This document shows positions 1 to 8,280 of a stretch of DNA of 40,968 nucleotides, piece after piece. Location: positions 1 to 40,968 of the forward strand of contig JBEKVW010000005.1 in the NCBI GenBank assembly GCA_049513695.1, written 5' to 3'. The DNA comes from UBA1162 sp049513695 (GTDB lineage: Bacteria; Chloroflexota; Dehalococcoidia; GIF9; UBA5629). Each line of letters starts with the position of its first letter. Positions within the stretch are counted from its first letter, which is position 1. The position numbers and the translations under genes were made by a program. Under the pieces are notes generated by a model. That model saw only the letters and a program-made list of their open reading frames with translations. It was not told where the DNA came from and did not search any database.

Positions 1-839
1 TTTTTACCTTCATGCGAGCAGACAAGTTAATGCCTAGGGGAGATTACGAGGTAAAGCTGTATTTCGACAATAAATACCAGAAATCCGCCACGTTCAAAAT
101 ACAGGGCAATGCGTCTGCGCCGGCAGCCATTGTGAGCGAAGCAACTATGTGCTCGGCCATTGACCTGCTGACCAACAAGCCAATCGATAAAATCGATACC
201 TTCCCCAATGATGTCTCCAAGATATTCTGCTCCTTCAAAGTCAGCGGGGCCGGTGTAAATACCGTACTTAAAGGACACTGGGTATATGTAGGCGGCGAAA
301 TTCCGGCCCTGGCAGGCAAGACTATTAATGATAGCTCTACCCCCGCGGAGGGCAGAGATTATATAAGCTTTTCCATAGCTGTGCCAACCGGCAAACTCTT
401 CCCCAATGGTGAATATGATCTCAAGCTACTGGTGGAAGACCAGGAAGTGGCGGACCTGCCCTTTAAGGTTGCGGACCCCGCATCCATCCCAGGGCCCTTT
501 TTCACAGGTATGTCGACCTTTGCTTACTCGGGTTCGGATAACAATACGATTGCTTTGACTGCGCAGTTCCAGGCGGATGCCCCGCAGGTCAACCTGCTGA
601 TTAAGGCCTACAATGTGCCAACAGGTTCAACCCTTGACATTCAATGGATCGTTGCTAAAAGCACCGACCAATCCCTGATCGATCAGGTCGTAAAAGAGGA
701 AAAGTTACAGATCCACGGCTCAGGCCCCATCGTCAGTTCGCTTATCAGCCGTTCAGGCCCCTTTGTCACAGGCGACTATCAGGTCAAACTGCTGGCGAAC
801 GGTGTTGAAATAGCCACAGTTCCATTCAAGGTACAATGA
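1..839 (+). CDS. Extracytoplasmic-type repeat protein, 5'-truncated by window edge
   Basis: The reading frame is open to the first base, so this is the C-terminal part of a longer protein; an internal ATG at 12 gives 275 codons. The visible part holds two full beta-rich modules of roughly 110 residues and the tail of a third. Each ends in a similar strand pair: RGDYEVKLYF..ATFKI, NGEYDLKLLV..LPFKV and TGDYQVKLLA..VPFKV. Such modules are typical of Ig-like or carbohydrate-binding-like extracellular domains, but I recognise no named family. The stop lies 11 bases before the acetolactate decarboxylase gene, whose ribosome site (AAGGAG) overlaps the stop, so the two are probably co-transcribed. 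Function is unknown. The missing N-terminus would show whether it carries a signal peptide. Confidence 0.75.
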   Translation, partial: FTFMRADKLMPRGDYEVKLYFDNKYQKSATFKIQGNASAPAAIVSEATMCSAIDLLTNKPIDKIDTFPNDVSKIFCSFKVSGAGVNTVLKGHWVYVGGEIPALAGKTINDSSTPAEGRDYISFSIAVPTGKLFPNGEYDLKLLVEDQEVADLPFKVADPASIPGPFFTGMSTFAYSGSDNNTIALTAQFQADAPQVNLLIKAYNVPTGSTLDIQWIVAKSTDQSLIDQVVKEEKLQIHGSGPIVSSLISRSGPFVTGDYQVKLLANGVEIATVPFKVQ

Positions 840-852
840 AGGAGTACGGCAC

Positions 853-1647
853 ATGAAAATGGGCGTTACAGTCATTCTGACCTCGGTATTGATTATAATT
901 GCGGCTTTAGCGGGCTGCAGGCCTGCCATACAGGCGGACCGGGACACCCTGTTCCAGGTATCAACTATCAGCGCACTGATGCAGGGCGTTTATGACGGAG
1001 GCATGACGCTCGGTGAGCTCAGGCCTTACGGTGATTTCGGAGTCGGCACCTTTAAAGACCTGGATGGTGAGATGCTGTTACTGAACGGAAAATTTTACCG
1101 GGCGCAGCTTGACGGCAGCATTATTAGTGTGCCGGACGACACCATAACACCCTTTGCGGAGGTGACTTTCCTGGATAATGATGTGATAGTGTCGCCGGAT
1201 AAGACCATGAATTTGAGCCAGATGCAAGCGTACATAGACAGCCAGCTACCCAGCCTGAACCTGTTCTATGCTATCAAGGTCGAAGGCTGGTTCAGCTACA
1301 TGAAAACCAGGAGCGTGCCTGCCCAGACTCAGCCTTACCCAACTTTAACCGAAGCAGTTAAGCACCAGCAAGTCACGGAGTCCCGTGATATCGAGGGCAC
1401 CATAATCGGCTTCAGATGCCCGCCCTATATAGACGGGGTTAACGTACCGGGATACCATTTCCATTTCATCGATAAGGACTTGAAGAAGGGGGGACATGTG
1501 CTCGACTGCCAGACCTCGGATATCAAAATAGTAATCGATAATACTGCCAATTTCATTATGGAGTTGCCGGGCAATAAGCACTTTTACCAGGTGAACCTGG
1601 GGCAGTCAGATCAGCAGGGGCTTAACCAGGTGGAGAAGGGCAAGTAA
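853..1647 (+). CDS. budA: Alpha-acetolactate decarboxylase, predicted lipoprotein
   Basis: This enzyme family converts (S)-2-acetolactate to (R)-acetoin and CO2. The 264-residue product carries family hallmarks: an N-terminal VSTISALMQGVYDG segment, GDFGVGTF followed by LDGEM, PFAEVTF, and the metal-binding histidines in YHFHF and GGHV (about H202, H204 and H215). An ESRDIEGTIIGFRCP stretch precedes the metal site, as in known members. The first 22 residues form a hydrophobic signal ending in the lipobox-like LAGC, so the enzyme should be anchored outside the membrane; an exported form is also known from Bacillus brevis. The start ATG follows AAGGAG at a 9-base distance. No acetolactate synthase or acetoin gene lies nearby, so its substrate source is unclear. 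Confidence 0.88.
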   Translation: MKMGVTVILTSVLIIIAALAGCRPAIQADRDTLFQVSTISALMQGVYDGGMTLGELRPYGDFGVGTFKDLDGEMLLLNGKFYRAQLDGSIISVPDDTITPFAEVTFLDNDVIVSPDKTMNLSQMQAYIDSQLPSLNLFYAIKVEGWFSYMKTRSVPAQTQPYPTLTEAVKHQQVTESRDIEGTIIGFRCPPYIDGVNVPGYHFHFIDKDLKKGGHVLDCQTSDIKIVIDNTANFIMELPGNKHFYQVNLGQSDQQGLNQVEKGK

Positions 1648-1703
1648 ACGGCAGTTTACCGCCGCTTTGACTGGCACTATAAGGTGAAGTAAACTCACAT
1701 AGT

Positions 1704-1886
1704 ATGCCTAAGAAGAAGAAACTCAAGCCTTCATGGTTGGATAATCTGAAGATCAGCGCTAAACGGGCGCTGGGTATGAAAATCATTCTTTGCGATTCCT
1801 GCCGGTATGATTGGAGGGGCACCTGCCATCAGCCCGCCCGCCCCAATGCCGTGTGGTGCCCCGACTACAGCAAACGCGGCAGCTAG
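1704..1886 (+). CDS. Small cysteine-containing protein, putative zinc-binding
   Basis: The 60-residue product has a very basic N-terminus (MPKKKKLK) followed by CDSCRYDWRGTC, then RPNAVWCPDYSKRG. The CxxC, single C and CPDY arrangement looks like a small metal-binding knuckle and recalls short conserved hypotheticals in which RPN-x-x-W-C-P-D-Y is the most constant part. That recollection is unchecked. The gene lies 56 bases after the decarboxylase on the same strand and converges with the next minus-strand gene. No strong ribosome site is visible; AAGGTG is rather far upstream. The ordered motif makes it more likely real than chance. Confidence 0.55.
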   Translation: MPKKKKLKPSWLDNLKISAKRALGMKIILCDSCRYDWRGTCHQPARPNAVWCPDYSKRGS

Positions 1887-1896
1887 CCTTATCAGC

Positions 1897-2304
1897 CTAG
1901 CTTAGCCCGATCGGCGGCGCCTGAACGACCCTGAGGGGTATTCGGGTCATCTCATGTCCTTCCACCAGAGCATGAATGGAGTAGGACCCGTATCTGGGGA
2001 ATTCCACATTGTCGAAGCGCATGGCGATGCGGCCCGTGCTCTCCGTGCCGGAAGGTGGCCTGGGTATGGTGATCTTGCCTTTTAGAGGCGGGATGATCTC
2101 TTTGCCGTCCTCATCTATCATGTGCACTTCGAAGTTCTTATCGCCCGCCTCTACCACTGTGGCGCGCATCTGGATAACCAGGAAGAAGGTCGGGTGCCGG
2201 GTCGGCACCTGCTGGGCAACGATGGTGTCGAAGCCGATGCCCAGGGCGTTGATCTTATTGGTGGCCTCGGCGTAGTCGCAGATAAAAGAGAAATCCACCT
2301 GCAT
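1897..2304 (-). CDS. Conserved hypothetical protein (DUF6941-like)
   Basis: The 135-residue soluble protein begins MQVDFSFICDYAEATNKINALGIGFDTIVA, has a central IQMRATVVEAGDKNFEVHMIDEDG and ends with FPRYGSYSIHALVEGHEMTRIPLRVVQ. The pattern of an N-terminal C-D-Y-A, alternating beta strands and a final strand pair matches what I recall of DUF6941, a family of unknown function. No catalytic residues stand out and no signal peptide is present. The gene stands alone on the minus strand, divergent from the CorC-family gene, with about 136 bases between them. Its final strands resemble those of the repeat protein at the window start, probably only as shared beta-sandwich architecture. Confidence 0.65.
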   Translation of the reverse strand: MQVDFSFICDYAEATNKINALGIGFDTIVAQQVPTRHPTFFLVIQMRATVVEAGDKNFEVHMIDEDGKEIIPPLKGKITIPRPPSGTESTGRIAMRFDNVEFPRYGSYSIHALVEGHEMTRIPLRVVQAPPIGLS

Positions 2305-2379
2305 TACGCTGTTATTCTATCATGTTCGGCAGGGACATATTTCCCGTTCAAACCCGCGGACTCAAAATATACTGTTTCG

Positions 2380-2408
2380 TTGACGGCACATATAGCTGAT
2401 GTTATCAT
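2380..2408 (+). promoter_or_regulatory. Sigma70-type promoter for the CorC-family gene
   Basis: TTGACG at 2380-2385 and TATCAT at 2403-2408 are separated by exactly 17 bases, which is optimal spacing with 5/6 matches in each box. Transcription would start near 2415, about 26 bases before the ATG at 2441, and GGAAGG provides the ribosome site. Confidence 0.6.
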
Positions 2409-2440
2409 AAGTCCAACGCAGCGGCTATGACGGGAAGGAT

Positions 2441-3718
2441 ATGGACAGTCAGCACGGTTTATATTTCATAATAATCTTTATTTGTCTGCTTTTATCGGCC
2501 TTCTTTTCCAGCGCGGAAGTAGCCGTCATCTCCATGAGCAGGATACGTGTGAAGCACTTGCTCAGCAACGACGTCAAGTTTGCGGACATACTGGAAAGCT
2601 TCAAGCAAAACCCCGGCATTTTCCTTTCAGCCATTCTGCTGGGCAATACGCTGGTTAATATCGCCGCCGCCTCCATGGCTACCATCATCGCCGTCAGCCT
2701 GTTTAAAGAGCAGTTGGGCGTGGTGATTGCGACCATCACCATAACAGTAATCATCCTGGTATTTTGCGAAGTTATCCCTAAAACCATAGCATCGCATAAT
2801 AACGAAAAGCTGGCGCTGGCCTATTCAATCCCGGTGCAGCTTTTAATCTGGATCCTTTACCCCTTCGTCTGGGTATTGAGCAAGATCGGGGCCGGGTTCA
2901 CACGTATAGTATCGGGAGAGGAGGAAGCCAAGCTGACGGTGGACGAGGCGGAGATCCGCACGGCCATCGACGTGGGCGAGGCCGAGGGCGTTTGGAAGGA
3001 TACCGAAGCCGATATGATACACAAGGCCCTTGAGTTCCCCGACCGGCCGGTGAAAGATGTGATGCAGCCGCGCACTGAGATTTCATTTATCGAAGAGGGT
3101 ACCAGGCTCGATGAGTTCCTTAAAATATACAGCGACCATCCTCATTCTAGGTTCCCCGTCTTCAAGGAGACGCCCGATAATGTGACCGGCATGCTGACCA
3201 CCAAGGATGTCCTGATGGCCATAGCCAGGAGCTCTATAGAAGTGACGGACTCCGTGGACCTGCTGGTCAGACACGCCTATTTTGTGCCGGAGACCAAACG
3301 CCTGGGCGAGATGCTGGCCGAGATGCGCGACAATAATTTCCACATGGCTATCGTCATAGATGAATTTGGAGGTGTGGCCGGCATAGCCAACCTGGAGCAC
3401 CTAGCCGCCGAGATCATGGGCAGCATCGGCGACGAGATGACCACCGATGAAAAAGAGATAACCCCCATCGATGCCAATACCAACGAGATAGACGGAGGCC
3501 TCAGGGTGGAAGAGGCGAACGACCAGCTCGACCTGGACCTGCCTCTGGGGGAGTACGATACAGTGGCCGGGTTTATACTTAGCCACCTGGGACGCATACC
3601 CAAGCAGGGCGAGCATTTTAAGTTCCGCGATCTGAAGATGGTGATTACGGAGATGAAGGATAGGAAGATCGAGCGGATCACTATTACCAGGGAAAAGAAT
3701 GCACCGCCTGCGCCTTAA
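2441..3718 (+). CDS. CNNM/CBS-domain membrane protein (CorC/HlyC family)
   Basis: This 425-residue protein has the full architecture of the hemolysin C/CorC/YtfL family, linked to divalent cation (Mg2+ or Co2+) transport. An N-terminal CNNM/DUF21 region (about residues 5-180) has several membrane segments and the typical FFSSAEVAVISMSRIRVKHL. A CBS-domain pair (about 200-320) includes VMQPRTEISFIEEG and the family signature MAIVIDEFGGVAGI. A C-terminal CorC_HlyC domain (about 335-420) contains LPLGEYDTVAGFILSHLGRIP. Length and domain order are normal for the family. The start ATG follows GGGAAGGAT closely. The end overlaps the next gene by 20 bases, implying translational coupling. The exact substrate cannot be read from sequence. 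Confidence 0.92.
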   Translation: MDSQHGLYFIIIFICLLLSAFFSSAEVAVISMSRIRVKHLLSNDVKFADILESFKQNPGIFLSAILLGNTLVNIAAASMATIIAVSLFKEQLGVVIATITITVIILVFCEVIPKTIASHNNEKLALAYSIPVQLLIWILYPFVWVLSKIGAGFTRIVSGEEEAKLTVDEAEIRTAIDVGEAEGVWKDTEADMIHKALEFPDRPVKDVMQPRTEISFIEEGTRLDEFLKIYSDHPHSRFPVFKETPDNVTGMLTTKDVLMAIARSSIEVTDSVDLLVRHAYFVPETKRLGEMLAEMRDNNFHMAIVIDEFGGVAGIANLEHLAAEIMGSIGDEMTTDEKEITPIDANTNEIDGGLRVEEANDQLDLDLPLGEYDTVAGFILSHLGRIPKQGEHFKFRDLKMVITEMKDRKIERITITREKNAPPAP

Positions 3719-4340
3719 ATTCAGCCGCGGCGAGCAGCTCAAATACCTTTCACACTTGGACCTGATGCGATTATGGGAGCGCGCGCTGCGCCGTGCCGGA
3801 CTGCCTGCCGCCTACTCCGAGGGGTTCAGCCCGCATCCGAAGATCTCGCTGGCCTCGCCCCTGGCCGTGGGTGTGACCAGCCGTGCTGAATTGATGGACG
3901 TTTTCCTGAACAGTACCGTCTCCCCCAGGAATTTCATGAAAAAGGTGACGCCCCAGCTTCCGGAAGGCATAGAAATCCTGGAGGTTGTAACTGTGAATGT
4001 TCAGTCCCCTTCGCTGCAGTCGCGCCTGCGTCAGGCGGAATACCTGGTTGAGCTGGAAACCGATAAGAACGCTGAGCAAATAACAGCGGAGATGAAATCC
4101 TTGCTGGCCAAGGACAATTTGCCCTGGCATCATTCCCGCGACACCGGAGAGCGGTTCTACGACCTGCGCCCCTTGATCGAGGACCTCTGGTTGATCGAAG
4201 TAAAAGAAACCTTATGCCGCATTGGCATGCTGCTGCGCTGCGACGGTTCCGGGACCGGCAGGCCCGAGCAAGTGGCCAGGGCATTGAATTTTACGCAGCC
4301 ACCCACCTGCATTGTACGCACTAAACTTATCTTCGCATGA
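3699..4340 (+). CDS. TIGR03936/DUF2344 family protein
   Basis: The 213-residue product opens with LRLKFSRGEQLKYLSHLDLMR and continues with AAYSEGFSPHPKISLASPLAVGV, both diagnostic of the DUF2344/TIGR03936 family. Members are usually encoded next to, or fused with, a TIGR03960-type radical SAM protein, and are thought to act with it in an undefined RNA or protein modification. No radical SAM gene is seen here, so the partner must be elsewhere. The start ATG lies inside the end of the CorC-family gene in another frame (20-base overlap), so expression is probably coupled. Function is unknown beyond the family link. Confidence 0.85.
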   Translation: MHRLRLKFSRGEQLKYLSHLDLMRLWERALRRAGLPAAYSEGFSPHPKISLASPLAVGVTSRAELMDVFLNSTVSPRNFMKKVTPQLPEGIEILEVVTVNVQSPSLQSRLRQAEYLVELETDKNAEQITAEMKSLLAKDNLPWHHSRDTGERFYDLRPLIEDLWLIEVKETLCRIGMLLRCDGSGTGRPEQVARALNFTQPPTCIVRTKLIFA

Positions 4341-4429
4341 ACCATCTCTCACTATTCACTGATTGCGAGCGCCTCGGTTTAACCATATAATAAACCGTCG
4401 GCAGACTACAGCATTCAAGGAGGAGACCC

Positions 4430-5044
4430 ATCAGGCTCTATCTTATACGGCACGGCGAGACGGTCTGGAACAAGCAGAGGATCATCCAGGGCAGCGGTAG
4501 CGATACCGAATTGAGCGAGACCGGCAAAATGCAGGTCGAGAAGCTGGCCCTGGCCGTGAAGGACGTGCCGTTCTCGGCTATATATTCCAGTCCCATGCAG
4601 CGCGCCATGGAGACCGCCGGCGCAGTTGCCGGTCATCATGGCATGGAGGTCCGTCCGGAGCCTGACCTGAGGGAAATACACGTAGGCGAGCTGGAAGGCA
4701 TGTCCCTGGAGACCTTTGCCAAAGGTTTCCCACAGTTCCTGGTGGACTGGCAGACCAAAGGCGAGGATATCAACTTTAACGGCGGCGAAAAACTTGGGGA
4801 GTTCAGGGACAGGGTATGGTCGGCAGTTGAAAATATAGTTAAGTCCAATCCGGGGGGCACAGTGGCCCTGGTCTCGCACTATTTCGTAACGGCAACCATC
4901 GTCTGCACGGCGTTGGGGCTTCCTTTAACCAATTTGGTCAGGATCCGCATTCAACCCAGTAGCCGGACCATCCTGGACTTTGAGGACGGGTGTGATCCCC
5001 GCCTTCTGCTGCTAAGCGATATCTGTCATTTAAGGGAGAAGTGA
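4430..5044 (+). CDS. Histidine phosphatase family protein (apparent AUC start)
   Basis: The product is a phosphoglycerate mutase-like histidine phosphatase. It has RHGETVWN with the catalytic phospho-histidine near the N-terminus, IYSSPMQRAMETA, DLREIHVGELEGM and LVSHYFVTATI with the second catalytic histidine. The conserved N-terminus IRLYLIRHGET begins at an ATC codon at 4430, seven bases after a strong AAGGAGG. The in-frame stop at 4391 leaves no ATG, GTG or TTG before the catalytic motif; the first ATG, at 4538, would remove it. So either AUC is used for initiation or the true base is G. The substrate cannot be assigned; cobalamin and sugar-phosphate phosphatases belong to the same fold. 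Its stop lies one base before the tilS start. Confidence 0.8.
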   Translation: MRLYLIRHGETVWNKQRIIQGSGSDTELSETGKMQVEKLALAVKDVPFSAIYSSPMQRAMETAGAVAGHHGMEVRPEPDLREIHVGELEGMSLETFAKGFPQFLVDWQTKGEDINFNGGEKLGEFRDRVWSAVENIVKSNPGGTVALVSHYFVTATIVCTALGLPLTNLVRIRIQPSSRTILDFEDGCDPRLLLLSDICHLREK

Positions 5045-5045
5045 T

Positions 5046-6485
5046 TTGCCTGCCGGTGCCATCAGCCTCCCTAAAAGCGTCAGCAGTTTTGTACGGCAGT
5101 ACGGCCTGCTGTCCGGGGGAGAGAAGGTGCTGGTGGCGGTATCCGGCGGGCCGGACTCGGTGTGCCTGCTCCACGTTTTAAACAGCCTCAAAGACGAGCT
5201 TGGCATTCAGCTTCACGTAGGGCACCTTGACCATAGCCTGCGCGGTGAGGAATCCGATGCCGACTCGCAGTATGTTTCCGACCTGGCTGGAAAACTGAAT
5301 CTGCCCGTCACCGTCGGGAAAAAAGATGTGCGTGCGCAAAGCATCCAGGGCAAGATTTCGCTTGAAGAAGCTGCCCGTGAAGCCAGGTACAGGTTCCTGG
5401 ATGAGACCGCCCATCAGGTCGGCGCCTCCAGGGTCGCAGTGGGGCACACACACAACGACCAGGTTGAAACCGTCCTCATGCACTACTTGCGTGGCACCGG
5501 CGTACAGGGCTTGCGAGGGCTGAGGCCGGCCGTTCCTATGCCCTACGGCAAGAAGGAAGACGGCACTTGGGTCATCCGTCCCCTGCTCAATCTTACCAGG
5601 GAGCAGACGGTAGAATATTGCAACTCCCATGACCTGAAACCGCATAACGATTCAACCAACGAGCAAGCCAGCTTTCTGCGCAACCGCATCCGTCTGGAGC
5701 TCCTGCCGCTGCTGAGGCAGTATAATCCCGACATAGATGATGCCCTCACGCGGCTGGCTGACCTGGCCGGAGAAGATGCTGATTTATTGGATGCGCAGGC
5801 TGCTGTTGCCTACGACCAGACGGCCAGCGCCGAAGGCTGCCTGACCTGTTTGGACTCGGGCAAGCTGCGCGGCGCTCCTCTTGCTCTGCAACGGCGCGTT
5901 TTCCGCATTGCACTGGAGCAAGCCTACGGGAGCCTTAAGGATATCGAAGCCCAGCACGTCAACGCCCTGGTGGACCTGTTGCTCGGCGCTACCGGCAGGT
6001 GCGTGAGCCTGCCCGGAGGCGTTACTGTCACCAATGAGCGCAGCCGCATGGTAATAGCTAAACTGGGAGACCCGGTCTGCCCCTGGCCCGTTTTAACTCA
6101 GAGCTATGATTTGAAAATTCCCGGCGAAACGAAGCTGCCGGGCTGGGATGTCACGGCGGAGGTCATCGGCGAAAACTACTACCGGGACGATGATATATTC
6201 AGTGCCAGCCTCGATTTAAGTAAGGCCGGCAGGTCGCTCACGGTCAGGAGCCGCAACCCCGGCGACCGCTTCAGGCCGCTGGGCATGGAGCACAGCCGCA
6301 AGCTGCAGGATTTTATGGTCGACGCAGCCATACCTCGCTCGTGGCGAGATACCGTTCCGCTGGTATGCTCACCCTCTCAGATCGTGTGGGTGGTTGGCTG
6401 GCGGATCGACGACCGCGTTAAGGTGACGGGCGGCACCGGGCAGGTGCTTCGCCTGGAATTCCACCGTGCAAGCCAGGACTCATAA
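5046..6485 (+). CDS. tilS: tRNA(Ile)-lysidine synthase
   Basis: TilS attaches lysine to C34 of tRNA-Ile(CAU), changing its identity from Met to Ile. The 479-residue product has the ATP pyrophosphatase P-loop SGGPDS at residues 33-38, followed by HVGHLDHSLRGEESDAD, VGHTHNDQVETVLMHYLRGTG and NDSTNEQASFLRNRIR, all typical of the catalytic domain. A middle helical domain is followed by the C-terminal TilS domain (about residues 395-470) with RNPGDRFRPLG and KLQDFMVDAAIPRSWR. The start is a TTG directly after the preceding stop, and GGAGAAG provides the ribosome site. The stop overlaps the next ATG in TAATG. Length is normal. Confidence 0.95.
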   Translation: MPAGAISLPKSVSSFVRQYGLLSGGEKVLVAVSGGPDSVCLLHVLNSLKDELGIQLHVGHLDHSLRGEESDADSQYVSDLAGKLNLPVTVGKKDVRAQSIQGKISLEEAAREARYRFLDETAHQVGASRVAVGHTHNDQVETVLMHYLRGTGVQGLRGLRPAVPMPYGKKEDGTWVIRPLLNLTREQTVEYCNSHDLKPHNDSTNEQASFLRNRIRLELLPLLRQYNPDIDDALTRLADLAGEDADLLDAQAAVAYDQTASAEGCLTCLDSGKLRGAPLALQRRVFRIALEQAYGSLKDIEAQHVNALVDLLLGATGRCVSLPGGVTVTNERSRMVIAKLGDPVCPWPVLTQSYDLKIPGETKLPGWDVTAEVIGENYYRDDDIFSASLDLSKAGRSLTVRSRNPGDRFRPLGMEHSRKLQDFMVDAAIPRSWRDTVPLVCSPSQIVWVVGWRIDDRVKVTGGTGQVLRLEFHRASQDS

Positions 6486-6769
6486 TGACCAAAGACAAAT
6501 ACGGCGCAGGGAAAATTAAGAAGCTTGATATGAATATGGAGCTTGACCTGCATGCCATGACAGTGGACGAGGCACTGCCCCTGTTGTACGACTACCTGAA
6601 TGACGCTTTCCTGGCCGGACTGAAAGAGGTCCGCATCGTACACGGAAAAGGTACGGGAACGCTCAGGCAGGCGGTCATGCGCGAGCTCAAAAAACATCCG
6701 CTGGTGAAGTCCTTCCGCATCGGAGGCCGCTTCGAAGGCAGCACCGGTGCCACGGTGGTACTTCTCTAG
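6485..6769 (+). CDS. Smr-domain protein
   Basis: The 94-residue protein is essentially a stand-alone Smr domain, as found at the C-terminus of MutS2. It shows LDLHAMTVDEALPLL, VRIVHGKGTGTLRQAV with the typical HGKGTG loop, and a final GGRFEGSTGATVVLL. Smr domains bind or nick nucleic acids, and in MutS2 act on branched DNA or collided ribosomes; which applies to a free domain is unknown. The ATG overlaps the tilS stop by one base, and the gene ends the phosphatase-tilS-smr run just before a strong hairpin. Confidence 0.85.
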   Translation: MTKDKYGAGKIKKLDMNMELDLHAMTVDEALPLLYDYLNDAFLAGLKEVRIVHGKGTGTLRQAVMRELKKHPLVKSFRIGGRFEGSTGATVVLL

Positions 6770-6789
6770 ACTCAAGTTGGTTTAAATAA

Positions 6790-6819
6790 AGGGGGCGCAC
6801 AATTTGTGCGCCCCCTCTT
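6790..6819. terminator. Strong intrinsic terminator, probably bidirectional
   Basis: GGGGGCGCAC at 6791-6800 pairs perfectly with GTGCGCCCCC at 6806-6815 around the loop AATTT. An A-rich flank precedes it and CTCTTC follows. It sits between the convergent Smr gene and the secreted repeat protein gene and could end both transcripts. Confidence 0.8.
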
Positions 6820-6842
6820 CTATCGTGCTTAAATCGTGTTCT

Positions 6843-8162
6843 TTACTGTGTTATCGTGATTTTGGCGAAGCCGGGCCTGTACCCGTTTTTGTAGACGGCT
6901 ATTTCGTACTGGCCCGCCGAACTGAAAGTATATACAACCTGCCCGTTTGAGTCGGTATTACTCTCCAGCGTTCCCTTCCCGTCATCACCCCTGTTGGACC
7001 AGGGCGCCTGTGCACTAGTGTTATTGTCCACGCGCTGAACCGGTTGCCCCGACTCTTTTTGAATCCTGTTATCCTGCGGGATGTACTTGCCGCTCTCCCA
7101 AATTCCCATGCGGTTTCCCTTGCCGCCGAACAGGTCGCTGTGGTTGTTCTGAGAGTTAGAAATGGTTGGCGTTAACTTTTTAACTTCGGCGCCCTTGAGC
7201 GTCAGGATGTACACTGCGGCCCCTGATAGAGGCGTGGCGTTATCGGACACTGTGATAGTGACCTGTTGACCGGCAGCAGATGACTGCGGGGCAGAGATTG
7301 TGAGCTGCTGCATGCCATGGTTCGGCCTGGTATTGTTGTCGGAAGTTGCCACAGACAGCATGGAGTAGCCCGGTGAGTAGTTATCGCTGACGGCCATGAG
7401 AAAGTAACGGCCGGCGATGGAGAACCCGTAAGACACCTGTCCCTGGGCATCAGTAGTCCCCAGCAGGATGCCTGACTCCTTAATGCCCGGTATGGAGATC
7501 GACCAATTGTCACTGCCGGACTTATTAAATTTATCTCCAAATAGCCCGAACTCCTTATCAGGGCCTGAAGCAAAGCTGTTGCCCTCGAACCGCCGTGCGT
7601 ATAGCTGCGAACCGAGAACCGCCTGCCCGCTTTCCTTCTCCGTTACGATGAAAGTGGCCGTCTCATTTAAAGCCGCTGACGATGGTGACTTTATAGCCAG
7701 CGCTTTTTCAGGGGCGGATGTTACCGTCGAACGTGAAAAACCAGGCATAAAACCATCTTTAGTTGCTGCCAGCACAAAACGCCCGGCCTCTGTAAACTGG
7801 TAAACCAGGGTGCCGTTATCGCCGGTAGCGCCGATCAACGTCCCTTTGGACTCGATGAGCGTTGCATACTCGGCGATCAACGTTGTGTAATTTTCGCTGC
7901 CCCGCCTGATAAACATGTCATCGGCTTTGATTGAATACACTGAAGCTCCGGATATTTTATCGTGCCCGCGTTTGTCGAAAACGGCGATATTAACTGATTG
8001 ACCCAACTCCACCCTATTGGGTACCTTAATCGCCAATGCCGCCGGAAATGACGTCGCGGGTTTTTCTTTATCTCCGGAATCTGCGATAACAGGCGCCGTA
8101 GCGGGTATAATCGTCACCAGCGCCAGAGCAAACATAAGAATACTCGAAAATATGCGGTTCAA
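6843..8162 (-). CDS. Secreted protein with three repeated beta domains
   Basis: A Sec signal peptide (residues 1-28, MNRIFSSILMFALALVTIIP then A-T-A-P-V-I-A-D) precedes three related modules. Each opens with an Ig-like strand region such as VELGQSVNIAVFD, AALNETATFIVTE or SAAGQQVTITVSD, and closes with G-x-x-x-Y-x-F-x-x-A-G-x-Y/F followed by a glycine-rich P-G-F/Y: GTLVYQFTEAGRFVLAATKD, GQVSYGFSIAGRYFLMAVSD and GQVVYTFSSAGQYEIAVYKN. These look like carboxypeptidase-regulatory or bacterial Ig-like domains used in cell-surface proteins. There is no transmembrane anchor or sorting motif at the C-terminus, so it is probably exported. The function is unknown and no enzyme domain is present. Confidence 0.75.
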   Translation of the reverse strand: MNRIFSSILMFALALVTIIPATAPVIADSGDKEKPATSFPAALAIKVPNRVELGQSVNIAVFDKRGHDKISGASVYSIKADDMFIRRGSENYTTLIAEYATLIESKGTLIGATGDNGTLVYQFTEAGRFVLAATKDGFMPGFSRSTVTSAPEKALAIKSPSSAALNETATFIVTEKESGQAVLGSQLYARRFEGNSFASGPDKEFGLFGDKFNKSGSDNWSISIPGIKESGILLGTTDAQGQVSYGFSIAGRYFLMAVSDNYSPGYSMLSVATSDNNTRPNHGMQQLTISAPQSSAAGQQVTITVSDNATPLSGAAVYILTLKGAEVKKLTPTISNSQNNHSDLFGGKGNRMGIWESGKYIPQDNRIQKESGQPVQRVDNNTSAQAPWSNRGDDGKGTLESNTDSNGQVVYTFSSAGQYEIAVYKNGYRPGFAKITITQ

Positions 8163-8280
8163 TTGATCCCCCCTGTTAAAATTGCGGTGCCAAACCTCTA
8201 AAATTCATATTTGTACCTCCCCTGTGTTTTCATGTTAGTAATAACGCTGCGGAAGGGAAAAGGGTTTAGTTTGGGCTCGT

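Noticed and set aside
1..2304. Homology between the repeat protein at the window start and the DUF6941-like protein
   Set aside because: They share a final strand pattern (F-P-x-G-x-Y...L-V-x-x-x-E...P-x-x-V), but the similarity is confined to it and could be convergent beta-sandwich sequence.
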